Shown here: positions 1-8,220 of the stretch, one piece after another | Position numbering within the stretch: position 1 is the first letter of the stretch | Layout: the number at the start of each line of letters is the position of its first letter | Assembly (NCBI GenBank): GCA_016212375.1 | Contig: JACRGH010000016.1 | Span: 1 to 44,843, forward strand | Direction: 5' to 3' | Origin: Microcaldota archaeon | GTDB taxonomy: Archaea; Micrarchaeota; Micrarchaeia; Norongarragalinales; Norongarragalinaceae | Length of the DNA stretch: 44,843 nt | Notes under the pieces: generated by a model | What the model was told of the DNA's origin: nothing | What the model saw: only the letters and a program-made list of their open reading frames with translations | Database searches by the model: none | Made by a program: the position numbers and the translations under genes

Positions 1-29
1 ACTACGCCGGCGGTTAGGGCTGGCCTTTG

Positions 30-51
30 CCGCAGGCCGTTAAGCCTGCGG
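30..51. other. Perfect 8-bp hairpin at left edge, possible end of a structured RNA
   Basis: CCGCAGGC (30-37) and GCCTGCGG (44-51) form a perfect stem around the loop CGTTAA. The surrounding first 130 bases are GC-rich, unlike the T-rich DNA that follows, and hold no convincing ORF. This could be the 3' part of a structured RNA cut by the window edge. I could not match it to tRNA, 5S, SRP or RNase P RNA. Confidence 0.3.
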
Positions 52-163
52 GAAGTATTGATGGAGCGATCGTGAGCGGATGAGCAATTTTCAAGAAGGC
101 AGTGGCCTGCCCCCACCAACACGGCAGGGGACCACTACCTACTATCTATATTCTATTTGGGTG

Positions 164-176
164 TTGTATATATTGT
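164..176 (+). promoter_or_regulatory. TATA-like box of the small membrane-protein gene
   Basis: A TGTATATAT stretch lies about 40 nt before the ATG at 210. That would place transcription start about 15 nt upstream of the start codon. It is the only clear TATA-like element in this interval. Confidence 0.35.
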
Positions 177-209
177 TTTGTGGCGCATATTTTGTTGGTT
201 GGGAGCCTC

Positions 210-395
210 ATGGAACCAAATGAAAATAACCAAACGCCGATCCTGTACGGAGCCTTTGTGCTCGTACTTCTGGCGGCGTTTGTACTTGCTCCCAGCCCCT
301 CTCTTGTCATTGCGGCCGCCGCCGTTTTGCTTATGTTCTATCAAACCAATGCGGCTCCTTCGGACGCGATTTTCCAACACGAGGCCCACTTCTGA
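210..395 (+). CDS. Small two-helix membrane protein
   Basis: A 61-residue protein starting MEPNENNQ. A polar N-terminus is followed by two closely spaced hydrophobic segments (about residues 11-27 and 29-41) separated by a Pro-Ser turn, then a polar tail ending in EAHF. This is the architecture of a small integral membrane hairpin. The in-frame extension upstream to 102 is less likely, because the ATG at 210 is the first start after a TATA-like box. No family was recognised. Its composition is less extreme than the T-rich DNA downstream, which supports it being a real gene. Function unknown. Confidence 0.45.
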   Translation: MEPNENNQTPILYGAFVLVLLAAFVLAPSPSLVIAAAAVLLMFYQTNAAPSDAIFQHEAHF

Positions 396-1877
396 TTTTC
401 GCTTTGAATCATATGCCTGCCTTTGGCTCGGGGGTGTTCCTTTCGGGGCGGGGTCGCTCAAACCGACTGTTCGGGTTGGCGGTATACCGTTGATACTAGG
501 GTTTGGTGTCCGGTTCAGCCGCATTTGAACTGAATTGGCTTGTTGTAGGCAGGTTTTCCTCAATGGCTACGTTTATCGGTTTGGCGCACTGGGCTATTCC
601 GCGGCCTCGTTTGGCTGTGTCCTGCTTTTGGCGCAAATCGTTGGTTTGGTAGGCGGGCTTTTCATTCAGGCGTTCGGCTCTTTGTGCCGTTTTGGCCATG
701 TGGCTTGTTTTTCACTTATTTTATGCCATTTGGTCCTTTTTGGCGTATTACTTGTACGCATTGGCTCATTTATTGAATCGGTAGGGGGGGTTCCTTGGTT
801 TGCTCTGGGTTGTCGTTCCGTTGGTGCCGCGGCGCGTTCGAATTAGGCAGATTTTTAGGGTTTTGGCCCATTTTGATTCGCATTTGTCGTGTGGTCTTTT
901 GCGTTTTCATTGCTCAACTGTCCCTGCTTGCTTGGGTTTCCGTCGTTTTGGCGTAGTTTACTGGGCGTGGTCGAATGTTCCCCTCTCATTTGGTCCTTTT
1001 ACTCGTCTTGACTCATTTGAAACATGGTACTTTTGGGTGTTTACGTCAATCTCGGGCCGTTTTTTCACGTTTTCCGTGTTTTTTGTGGTGCTAACCGTAT
1101 TCTTTTTTCATTTTTTTAATACTCGCCAAACTGCTTTAAACTGGCTTTTATGCCGGTTTTATGGGCATTTTTTGCTCTTGGGTTGTTTTTTTGAATCGGT
1201 TTTTACGTTTGCTCTCAATGGGCTGGGCTTATTTTGAGCCCTTTTTTCCGTTTTTTCAACTATGAGCACAAAATATGGGCAGTTTTTTTCAATTTTTCAT
1301 TTTTTTAGGGCCAAAAATAGGGGAAGAAAATACAGATTGGCGGAATTATAGTCGATTGGCCAATACCAAAATGGTGTGCATTCGATTTTTATGTTCCCTC
1401 ATTTTGGTGTGTTTTCATTTTCATTTTTACCTCTATGTGCCTCTAGTTGTGGTGCTTTTTTTTCGCTTGCCTTCTGCGAGAGTGGATCGTTTATGCTTGT
1501 TTTTTACTGTGGCATTGGCTCGAAATATTGCGTGGTTTGTTCTATTATCCCATTATGTGATATTAATATTAGTGGAATGTTTCTCAAGTGATGTAACGAA
1601 AATAGTGGAATTGGCACTTTGAAGCCATTTTGGTGGCATTATTCGTTTTGGCATGGGTGAGTGGCTCTAAAAATCTACTCAATACCTTTATGATGAAACG
1701 TAGTGTTTTGTCGGAGTGGGGTGTCGACGAATTCCTGGTCGTGTTGCTGTTCTCATTATGGTATTTGGATGTTGGTGGCCATCATTATGTTGTTCGTCAC
1801 GTTTTGATGCTTTTCGGAAGTCTGGTCGGGTTTCGCGTGCCTCTTGGTGAGTGGTGAGGTACTTTGTGCCATTAATG
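396..1877. other. T-rich region without a convincing gene
   Basis: About 1.5 kb in which T greatly exceeds A on the plus strand. Open frames here are rich in Phe, Leu, Val and Cys as expected by chance, start poorly and show no domain. A 14-nt word, CATTTGGTCCTTTT, occurs at 727-740 and again at 987-1000. The 13-mer TGGTCCTTTTACT (991-1003) recurs at 15034-15046 in the periodic repeat upstream of the AAA+ ATPase. The last open frame on the plus strand (1630-1857) ends just before the terminator at 1878; I do not call it. Confidence 0.5.
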
Positions 1878-1911
1878 GCCTCCAAATGGGTGTTTGGAGG
1901 CGTTTTATTTT
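1878..1911 (+). terminator. Intrinsic-terminator-like hairpin with T tract
   Basis: GCCTCCAAA (1878-1886), loop TGGGTG, and TTTGGAGGC (1893-1901) form a perfect 9-bp stem followed directly by GTTTTATTTT. It would end plus-strand transcripts, yet no recognisable plus-strand gene precedes it. Confidence 0.55.
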
Positions 1912-1952
1912 GCCGTGTGGCACTCGGTCGTGGCTAAGTGGGTGCGAAAACC

Positions 1953-2240
1953 TTATTTTTGTTCAACTTTAGTTGAACTAATTGGTTGTTTTTCGGCCTT
2001 AAATTGGCGGTGGTGTAAGGAAAACCATTTTACTGAGTCGGAGGATTCCTCGGGACTGTCTTGAATTTGGCCTTTAACTGAGTTTGGCGTGCCTTTGCGT
2101 GGGTTTTTCTCATCCAGGAGGAAATGGATTGTCTTGTCCAAACTGAACCGCGATCCATGGCGTGCTTGCAATTTTCCGGATAGTTTTTGGAGTTGCTCAT
2201 AGGTATTTTCCTGTACGCGAATCAGTTTTGTCATAGTCAT
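1953..2240 (-). CDS. Ribbon-helix-helix DNA-binding protein
   Basis: A 95-residue protein. The N-terminal 45 residues look like a ribbon-helix-helix fold: a short basic beta strand (TKLIRV), helix A (about residues 12-24), then a second helix that follows FSLDKTIHFLLDE. The C-terminal half is polar, Ser/Gln/Lys-rich and probably disordered. The ATG at 2240 lies about 25 nt after a strong TATA box, so the message is likely leaderless; ATG 2234 is the alternative. It is the only convincing gene in about 3 kb of T-rich DNA, and phased repeats lie upstream. CopG/VapB-like proteins of this type regulate toxin pairs or plasmid copy number or partition. No toxin neighbour is visible. An 18-nt palindrome (1961-1978) lies inside its last codons. 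Confidence 0.7.
   Translation of the reverse strand: MTMTKLIRVQENTYEQLQKLSGKLQARHGSRFSLDKTIHFLLDEKNPRKGTPNSVKGQIQDSPEESSDSVKWFSLHHRQFKAEKQPISSTKVEQK
1961..1978. repeat. Perfect palindrome near the 3' end of the RHH gene
   Basis: GTTCAAC-TTTA-GTTGAAC is a perfect inverted repeat with 7-bp arms. It may be part of a terminator or a protein-binding site; there is no T tract long enough to decide. Confidence 0.4.
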
Positions 2241-2261
2241 CAAGTTTGTTTACTTTGTTTC

Positions 2262-2272
2262 AGTATTTAAAT
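2262..2272 (-). promoter_or_regulatory. TATA box of the RHH gene
   Basis: Read on the minus strand this is CATTTAAATAC, a near-ideal archaeal TATA box. Its centre is about 27 nt before the ATG at 2240, the spacing expected for a leaderless transcript. Confidence 0.6.
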
Positions 2273-2360
2273 GTTTTTACCTCGTAAAACGTGTTAGATT
2301 TGCCAATTTTTGCATTGTTAATTGTGTTTATTATTTAGACTAATTTAGATTTTTGATTCT

Positions 2361-2412
2361 GTTTACTTAGAATACCGCTTCTATTTACTTTGTAGATAAA
2401 CTTAGTTTACTT
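2361..2412. repeat. Three (G/A)TTTACTT repeats at exact 22-nt spacing
   Basis: Copies begin at 2361 (GTTTACTT), 2383 (ATTTACTT) and 2405 (GTTTACTT), so the period is exactly 22 nt, two helical turns. A fourth copy is at 2248-2255, between the RHH start codon and its TATA box. They lie upstream of the RHH gene and would sit on one face of the helix, as iterons or operators do. Confidence 0.5.
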
Positions 2413-3560
2413 ATTGGTTTTGATTTTTGGTTATTTTATTCACCAATTTTTGAAATTTTTCAATTTTTCTGCCTATTTTTGGTCGTTTTTTGGGTTTTTT
2501 AGCATTCTGGTGCCATTTCAGCCCGTTGGTACTGATGCGCCGCCCTCGTAGGGCGATAAAATCTGGTTTTTTGTCTGAAAACGGCCCATTTTGACCCTTT
2601 TTGGGCCATTTTCCGTGTTTTTGGATTGGTTTTGATTGTTTTTGGCCCTATATTGGCCCTAGTACGCCTTAAACCAATAAAAAATCAGTATTTTTGGTCA
2701 AAATCTGCCTAGTATTGCCTTTTTTGGGTGATTGGGGCCGTTTCGACGGCTTTTCGGCTCTTTAGACGGGGGCTATTTTTGGCTTTTTCGAGGCAAATTC
2801 ATGTAGACCTGCCTAAAAATGCCTTTTTTTGCGCATATAGTTCCCCTTTACCTTATTTTTTCCCATGTTTTGGGTTTTTCTGCCCATTTCGGCGCTTTTT
2901 TGTTGGTTTCCGCTTGTTTTTCGTTATTTTTTGCCCTTTTTCCATGTATTTCCGTTCATTTTCCGTGTTTTTTCATTTTTTCTGCCCATGTTGGTCTAGT
3001 TGGGGGTGTTTTTGCTCGTTTTTTGGGCACATTTGGTGTTTTTGCACCATATGTTAGGCCCTTTTCATCTTTTTCTGCCCATTTTGGCGTTTTGAGGTCG
3101 ATTTTAGGCGGATTGTTTGGGTTTTCAGTCGGATTGGAGGCGGTGTGGGCCGTTTCAACCGATTTTCTGCCCATCCCACTCTCTTGGCCTCTCTTTTGAA
3201 TGGTTTTTATGCCCTGGTCTTGAAAATCTGGCCCATTTTGGACTTTTCTGCCTATGTTTTGAACCGCCGTTGTGGTCGTATTCCGACCCATTTTGCCGTC
3301 CTTTATAAAGGCTATTTAAAGCTCCGCGGGTCCTGGTTTGACGTCAATTGGCGTGAATGTGGCTTTAATGGCTTTTTTTGGCATGTTTCGGGTTTGGTTG
3401 TTTGTTTTTGGGGTGTGCGACAATCCAAGCCGCCCAAGTTTTGGCGGTATACCGTTGACCTGATTCGTTAGGAGTTGTCCCGCCTTGGTTTTTGTGTGGG
3501 TTATTTTGCCCGATTTATTTTCCGTTCCGTTTATTTTACCTCGTGGATACAACGTCCTGT
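2413..3560. other. T-rich region with degenerate TTTTCTGCCCAT repeats, no gene
   Basis: About 1.1 kb without a convincing gene. The plus strand is very T-rich and A-poor. A degenerate word close to TTTTCTGCCCATTTTGG recurs, for example near 2876, 2978, 3071, 3163 and 3225. ORFs here are Phe- and Cys-rich by composition only. The Lhr gene begins at its right edge. Confidence 0.5.
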
Positions 3561-6419
3561 ATGGCAACCGACCCGTCCAGCCTCCTGCATCCGTCCGTTC
3601 TGGAATTGGCCCGCAATCGCGGCATGGTTAGTTTCACCCCGGTGCAGGCCGCGGCGTTTCCCAAAATTGTCGCCGGAAAAAGCGTTTTGCTGATGGCGCC
3701 GACCGGTTTTGGCAAGACGGAGGCGGCGATGTTGCCGATTTTGAGTGCGTTGGCCAAGGCAAAATCAGACGCCGGCTCGATGCCGGATGGCGTGCAAGTC
3801 TTGTACATCACGCCACTACGGGCACTAAACCGTGACATGGTCGAGCGCTTGACGTTTTTTTGTAAGCAACTTAAATTCCGTTTGGGCGTGCGCCATGGTG
3901 ACACCACGGCGTACGAGCGCGTCAAGCAAAAAGAATTGCCGCCGCACATTTTGGTCACCACGCCCGAGAGTTTGGGCGCTTTGTTGGTGGCCGGGATGCG
4001 CGACTCGCTCAAGAATGTGCGGTTTGTCGTGGTGGACGAGGTCCATGAACTGGCGTATTCCAAGCGCGGTGTCCAGTTGAATTTGGCCCTTTGTCGTCTG
4101 TCCCTGTTGGCCAAGTTCCAACGCATCGGCCTGAGTGCCACGGTTGCCGCGCCCAAGGATGTCGCCGCTTTTTTGGGCACTGATGTCGAGGTGGTGGACT
4201 GCTCGGCATTGCGCGCCATGCATCTGGACGTGGTCCACCCAAAAGCGGGCGTTGCCGTGGAAGGCTTAAGCCGGACCACGGCCGCCCGCCTGGGTGCGTT
4301 GGTGGATTTGGTCAAATCGCACCGCAAGACGTTGGTCTTCGTCAATACCCGTTTCATGGCCGAGGCGTTGGGGTCGTTGTTGCGGCCCCTGTTGGGTGAA
4401 GATTTTGCCGTTCACCACTCCTCGCTTTCAAAAGAGGCCCGCTTGGAGGTGGAAACCGCGTTCAAAGCCGGTGCGCTCAAGGCGTTGGTCTGCACTTCCT
4501 CGCTTGAATTGGGCATGGACATCGGCGAAGTGGATTTGGTGGTGCAGGTCGGCTCGCCCCGTCAGGCCACCCGGCTCATCCAGCGCGTCGGCCGCTCCGG
4601 GCACAAACACCATCTGGTGCCCAAAGGGGTTGTGGTGGCGACCGATGACTTGGACGAAGTGGAAGCCCAAGTCTTGGTAACCCTTGCCAAGGCGCGTCAA
4701 TTGGAGCCGCAACGGTTGCGCAAAATGTCGCTGGACGTGCTGGCGCATCAAATCACGGGCCTTGCGATGGATTTTGGGCGCATACGGTTGCAGGGTGCGG
4801 TGGATGTGTTCCGAGGTACTGGCCGTACGATGGCTACTGTTGACGTTGCGGCGAACGGGGGTGATGGAACTAGTCAAGTTGACGCACCAAAGCAGGCTGC
4901 CGTCATTCCTGGCTCGGCTCTGTATCCGGTTTTGGACTTTGCGTTGGCCCGAAAAGTCATCGAGCAGGTGGCATCGGAAGGGCTGATCGCTTTTGACGGT
5001 GAATTCGTCGAACCCAACTCCCGTACGCGCTTTTACTATTACGAAAACTTGAGCACCATTGCGGATTTGAAGAAATTTTTCGTCAAGAATGCCGAGTCGA
5101 ACAAAAACGTGGCCCTTTTGGATGAGGCCTTTGTTTCCAACTACTTGCAACCGGGTGCCGCCTTCATCGCCCGTGGCCGCACCTGGAAAGTCTTGAGCAT
5201 GGTGGAGGACGAAATCGTGGTGGAGCCGGCACGGGACGCGTCGGCGGCCATTCCGGATTGGGTGGGTGAAGAAATCCCGGTGGAGCGCAGTGTGTCGGCA
5301 ATGGTTGCCAAACAAATCCTCGAGGGCGGTGCGCAAGGCGGAAATGGAACGCCGACTACCGGCGTGAAACAAGCCCATGGCACGGATGTTGCGGATGGTG
5401 TGGCGCAAGGGAATGGTGTCGCGGGCGCTTTGGACGCAGGGCAAATCCGCCAAACCGAGTGGTCCAAAAAACAATGCGCGCTTTTCGAGCCGAACTCCGG
5501 CACTTTTGTCCTGGAGTGCCAAAAGAACATGGCCATTTTGCACTCGTTCTGGGGCCACAAGGCGAACGCGGTGATTGCCGTCTTGATTTCCGGCGCGTTT
5601 TCGGCACGCGGCAAATCCGTCCGGGCGCGGGCCAATGCGTACGGCGTGGTGTTGGAGTTTTCCAAAGTGGCTGACCCGGACGCGGTAGTGGCCGCGCTTC
5701 GGTCTTTTCGGGGAACGCCCGTTTCCGCCATTTTGGAAAAGCAGTTGCCCGATGGGCCCATGTTCGCTTCGCGCTTTGTCCATGTGGCCAAGCGGTTCGG
5801 CTTTTTACGCAAAGACCGCGACTACGATGCGGTGAGCGTCAAGCGCCTGGCGGCGCTGTCTAAGGATACGGTGATTGGGGCTGAAGTGTTGGCGGAACTG
5901 CTCTACGACAAGCTGGATGTGGCGGGCGCGCAGGAGGCGCTGGATTCGGTTGCCATCAAAACCGTCTCCTTTTCCAACTGGTCCCCTTTGGCCAAAAGTG
6001 CGTTGGATGCGGGTGGCTTTTCCGAATTGTACGCGCCCTCCGAGCCGACGGAGGCGGTGCTCAAGACATTCGCGGAAGACCTCATGCAAAAGCGAGTCGT
6101 ATTGCATTGTGATTTTTGCAAACAGCGCTTCTCGCGCCAGTTGTCGAACTTGCCGGAACCCCTGCTTTGCATCCATTGCCAATCGCCCCGGCTGTTTCCG
6201 GAAGAGTACCTGAGCAAGCCGGAACAAGCCAAGGTCGCAAGCTTGGTGGCAAGCTACGGCCGAAAAGCCGTGTTGGCCTTTTCCACGTATGGCGTGGGTC
6301 CGGAGGGTGCGACGCGTGTGCTGGGGCGTTTGCACAAAAGCGATTCGGATATGTTCTACGATTTGCTCCAAAGCCAAAAAGATTTCATACGCACCAAGCG
6401 GTTTTGGAAGGCGAATTAG
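3561..6419 (+). CDS. lhr: Lhr-family superfamily 2 DNA helicase
   Basis: A 952-residue helicase. The Q-motif region leads to Walker A (APTGFGKTE, residues 46-54), Walker B as a DEVH box (159-162) and the SAT motif (192-194). The second RecA domain carries VQVGSPRQATRLIQRVGRSG. This order and the large C-terminal extension are typical of Lhr-type 3'-5' helicases of archaea, which act in repair and fork handling. A Gly-rich low-complexity insert (roughly residues 590-640) separates the core from the C-terminal part. Near the C-terminus there are two CxxC pairs (CDFC and CIHC), probably a zinc site. The start at 3561 (MATDPSSLL) is chosen because the earlier in-frame codons encode T-rich DNA. 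It converges on the ubiquitin locus with 4 nt between stops. Confidence 0.9.
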   Translation: MATDPSSLLHPSVLELARNRGMVSFTPVQAAAFPKIVAGKSVLLMAPTGFGKTEAAMLPILSALAKAKSDAGSMPDGVQVLYITPLRALNRDMVERLTFFCKQLKFRLGVRHGDTTAYERVKQKELPPHILVTTPESLGALLVAGMRDSLKNVRFVVVDEVHELAYSKRGVQLNLALCRLSLLAKFQRIGLSATVAAPKDVAAFLGTDVEVVDCSALRAMHLDVVHPKAGVAVEGLSRTTAARLGALVDLVKSHRKTLVFVNTRFMAEALGSLLRPLLGEDFAVHHSSLSKEARLEVETAFKAGALKALVCTSSLELGMDIGEVDLVVQVGSPRQATRLIQRVGRSGHKHHLVPKGVVVATDDLDEVEAQVLVTLAKARQLEPQRLRKMSLDVLAHQITGLAMDFGRIRLQGAVDVFRGTGRTMATVDVAANGGDGTSQVDAPKQAAVIPGSALYPVLDFALARKVIEQVASEGLIAFDGEFVEPNSRTRFYYYENLSTIADLKKFFVKNAESNKNVALLDEAFVSNYLQPGAAFIARGRTWKVLSMVEDEIVVEPARDASAAIPDWVGEEIPVERSVSAMVAKQILEGGAQGGNGTPTTGVKQAHGTDVADGVAQGNGVAGALDAGQIRQTEWSKKQCALFEPNSGTFVLECQKNMAILHSFWGHKANAVIAVLISGAFSARGKSVRARANAYGVVLEFSKVADPDAVVAALRSFRGTPVSAILEKQLPDGPMFASRFVHVAKRFGFLRKDRDYDAVSVKRLAALSKDTVIGAEVLAELLYDKLDVAGAQEALDSVAIKTVSFSNWSPLAKSALDAGGFSELYAPSEPTEAVLKTFAEDLMQKRVVLHCDFCKQRFSRQLSNLPEPLLCIHCQSPRLFPEEYLSKPEQAKVASLVASYGRKAVLAFSTYGVGPEGATRVLGRLHKSDSDMFYDLLQSQKDFIRTKRFWKAN

Positions 6420-6423
6420 GCGC

Positions 6424-6777
6424 TTACTGTTTTTGCATCAAAATGGCTTTGTAGCCCACTTTTTGGCCGTTTTCAATCCAGTCCGCGATCCCGGGCTTCA
6501 ATCTTTTGACGTGATAGAAAAACTCACTGGCTGCCATGTGGTCCGCTATCAACCTTTCAAGGCGTTTGTCAGGAATCTGGCTTCCGTTGATGGCGTCCGG
6601 GACATCGCGGTTGTCCCATTTTTCGTGTAGGAACGGTACGCATACTTCGACGCCGATTTGGACCTTGCGCTGGATGAATCCCAGGATTGTGCGAGTTCTC
6701 ATTATTTTCCGGATTTCGATGCCTTGCACCTGTTGGGATTTCAGACGGGTTTGGATGCTTATGGCCGCTTCGTTCAC
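6424..6777 (-). CDS. Uncharacterised 117-aa protein, last gene of Ubl/E2 operon
   Basis: A GTG-initiated 117-residue protein, five nucleotides after the stop of the 41-aa gene, so very likely in the same transcript as the Ubl and E2. It is basic in its first third (IEIRKIMRTRTILGFIQRK) and mixed after that, with a single Cys in VEVCVPF and a C-terminal stretch ending in ILMQKQ. No family was recognised. Its place in the operon makes it a candidate accessory factor or substrate of the ubiquitin-like system; that is inference from context only. Confidence 0.6.
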   Translation of the reverse strand: MNEAAISIQTRLKSQQVQGIEIRKIMRTRTILGFIQRKVQIGVEVCVPFLHEKWDNRDVPDAINGSQIPDKRLERLIADHMAASEFFYHVKRLKPGIADWIENGQKVGYKAILMQKQ

Positions 6778-6782
6778 GGGGT

Positions 6783-6908
6783 TTACTCTGTTTTTTTTAT
6801 TTTAGGCGGAAACGTCTCGAGAAATTCGTACTCGTCTTCCTGGGGCGGCACGCGCTCTTCCAATTCCGTTTGGGTCACTTTGACGATGGTGGGTTTTTGG
6901 TTGGCCAT
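6783..6908 (-). CDS. 41-aa acidic small protein in Ubl/E2 operon
   Basis: A 41-codon ORF from ATG (6906-6908) to TAA (6783-6785). It begins MANQKPTIVKVTQTELEERV and ends in a Lys-rich KIKKTE. It starts five nucleotides after the stop of the preceding 129-aa gene and stops five nucleotides before the GTG of the next, filling the gap exactly. That spacing is the main evidence that it is coded. The central part is acidic (PPQEDEYEFLETFPP). A hydrophobic patch (TIVKV) beside acidic residues recalls ubiquitin-interaction motifs, but this is speculative. No family was recognised. Confidence 0.5.
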   Translation of the reverse strand: MANQKPTIVKVTQTELEERVPPQEDEYEFLETFPPKIKKTE

Positions 6909-6913
6909 TTTAT

Positions 6914-7303
6914 TCACGAGATGCCTTTGGATCGGGCGAATGCCATGAACGCGTGCGTTTCGTTTCTGCCCATGGTTTGTACTGCGCCGATGGTGACTTG
7001 TTTTTTTCCTTTGGTACTTTCAAAACTCCATGCCGGTTCCGCGTCCGGTGCATGGGTCCGCACGGCGTTGGTGATGAGGTCCATCCAGAATTTCATCGCT
7101 TTTTTTTCGCGCATTTCCGGCTTTTTTTCAGCAAACCACCCGACGCCCAATTCAAGGACGGTGGCGGGGTTTGGTTCTATTTTCAAATGCACGTGGACGT
7201 CGTGATTTCCGTGCATGTCTTTTTGGTTGGCAAACACGTGGCTGTTGGGGTAGTCGATTTTGAATCGGGAATCCTTTTCCAGCGCTTCCAACAACTCCCT
7301 CAT
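6914..7303 (-). CDS. Uncharacterised 129-aa protein coupled to E2
   Basis: A 129-residue protein whose ATG (7301-7303) overlaps the E2 stop in ATGA, indicating translational coupling. It begins MRELLEALEK and has an alternating central stretch rich in His (HGNHDVHVHLKIEP, residues 31-44), then a helical segment (EKKPEMREKKAMKFWMDLI) and a final beta-like stretch. The mix of helix and strands suggests a small globular domain. I do not recognise the family. Tight coupling to the E2 argues for a direct partner role in the conjugation system, by inference. Confidence 0.65.
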   Translation of the reverse strand: MRELLEALEKDSRFKIDYPNSHVFANQKDMHGNHDVHVHLKIEPNPATVLELGVGWFAEKKPEMREKKAMKFWMDLITNAVRTHAPDAEPAWSFESTKGKKQVTIGAVQTMGRNETHAFMAFARSKGIS

Positions 7304-7764
7304 ATTTTCACCACCCTCGGACCCTTTGGCACGTGTTGGTCCATTTCCGGATGCTCTAGGTAATAGCGCGCCGCATCCTCGTTCAGCGGGCTTTGGGGGT
7401 TCGGATTTTTCAAAAGTTGGTACAGGGCGTCTATCACGCTGACCAGATTCTGCCCTGCGCTCCATTGGTTGATGAGTTGGATGCAGACCGCGCCGTCTTC
7501 GGCCCGGATGTTCGGATGGAAGATGGGTGAAATCCAGTACGCCATCAGGCCGCCGGGGTAGGGGTAGTCGCGGTTCAGCTCGATTCGTACGCTGTGTTGC
7601 GTTCGTGTGTATAGTTGGCCCCCTTGCATGAATACGCCTGGCGCGTTGAGGCTGACGGTGTACTCCGTGAGGTCCTTGGACGCCTCGAAGTGGATGCCGG
7701 CGGCTTGCAGCTCCGTGTTCTCGCTTTGGAGTCGGCGTTGGAAAATGGCGTCGGGAAGGCGCAT
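7300..7764 (-). CDS. Ubiquitin-conjugating enzyme E2 (UBC fold)
   Basis: A 154-residue E2. The order is an N-terminal helix, a beta meander with TEYTVSLNAPGVF (33-45), the Tyr/Pro-rich turn YPYPGG (68-72), then HPN (83-85) and the catalytic cysteine at 94 in GAVCIQLI, with Trp101 after it and a crossover helix NLVSVIDALYQLLKNPNP. The HPN-x8-Cys arrangement and the Trp are diagnostic of the UBC family, and the length matches a minimal E2 core. It would receive Ubl from the E1 as a thioester and hand it to lysines with help of the RING protein. It starts three nucleotides after the 149-aa gene and overlaps the next gene by 4 nt. Confidence 0.93.
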   Translation of the reverse strand: MRLPDAIFQRRLQSENTELQAAGIHFEASKDLTEYTVSLNAPGVFMQGGQLYTRTQHSVRIELNRDYPYPGGLMAYWISPIFHPNIRAEDGAVCIQLINQWSAGQNLVSVIDALYQLLKNPNPQSPLNEDAARYYLEHPEMDQHVPKGPRVVKI

Positions 7765-7767
7765 GGC

Positions 7768-8217
7768 TCAATCCTCTGTTTGTTCGAACCAAATTCCCCG
7801 TTGACGTAATCCTTTGTGTTGACGTGGCAATGCGTCAGGGGGTTGGATGGTTATTTTTAATCCCAACCGGGTTGAAAGGAATCCGGAATCTGAACGCGTG
7901 CTAAACCCCTGTGTCTTTTTTGCGGTTGCGCCGGTTATTCGGACTACGTATCCTTTTCCAAGCCGTTGTTTGATTCTCTGTTCGACGTGCTGGAAAAACG
8001 GAGTCAGCGTTTGCACTTGCTTTTCGACGCCATGGGTTTGGCCCACGAGGACCGCGTTCATCAATGAATCCCGGATTCTTTTGGGTAACGAGCCGTTCCA
8101 TTTCGCGTAGATGTCCAGAAATGCTTGTTGGGGGTGGGTATCTTCGTAGTGGAGGCTGGATATGCTGAATTGATTCAGTGGCGCCCATTTGCGCAGGCGG
8201 TCCAGCGCATGAATCAT
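7768..8217 (-). CDS. Uncharacterised 149-aa protein between Ubl and E2
   Basis: A 149-residue basic protein, ATG at 8217, only three nucleotides after the Ubl stop and three before the E2 ATG, so certainly co-transcribed. The N-terminal half reads as helices (LDRLRKWAPL; LPKRIRDSLMNAVLVGQ); the middle has KQRLGKGYVVRITG, and the C-terminal part has beta-like LGLKITIQPP before a polar tail. No Cys is present, so it is not an E1, E2 or RING protein. I do not recognise the family. Its place between modifier and conjugating enzyme makes it the best candidate for a new core component. Confidence 0.7.
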   Translation of the reverse strand: MIHALDRLRKWAPLNQFSISSLHYEDTHPQQAFLDIYAKWNGSLPKRIRDSLMNAVLVGQTHGVEKQVQTLTPFFQHVEQRIKQRLGKGYVVRITGATAKKTQGFSTRSDSGFLSTRLGLKITIQPPDALPRQHKGLRQRGIWFEQTED

Positions 8218-8220
8218 AGG

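Noticed and set aside
800-1622. Two plus-strand ORFs of 145 and 115 aa
   Set aside because: Phe/Val/Cys-rich from T-rich DNA, no start context, no domain, and hydrophobicity explained by composition.
2361-2412. CRISPR-like array
   Set aside because: Repeat units are only 8 nt, with 14-nt spacers; no repeat of CRISPR length occurs anywhere in the window, and no cas gene is present.
2728-3471. Overlapping ORFs in the right part of the T-rich region
   Set aside because: Composition-driven (Phe, Cys, Ser); several frames are open at once and none shows a motif.
3536-4357. 273-aa minus-strand ORF
   Set aside because: Antisense of the helicase Walker A to DEVH region; no domain of its own.
4428-5783. 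451-aa minus-strand ORF
   Set aside because: It lies fully opposite the lhr helicase gene, whose frame has clear motifs; its own composition is Arg/His-rich as in antisense shadows.
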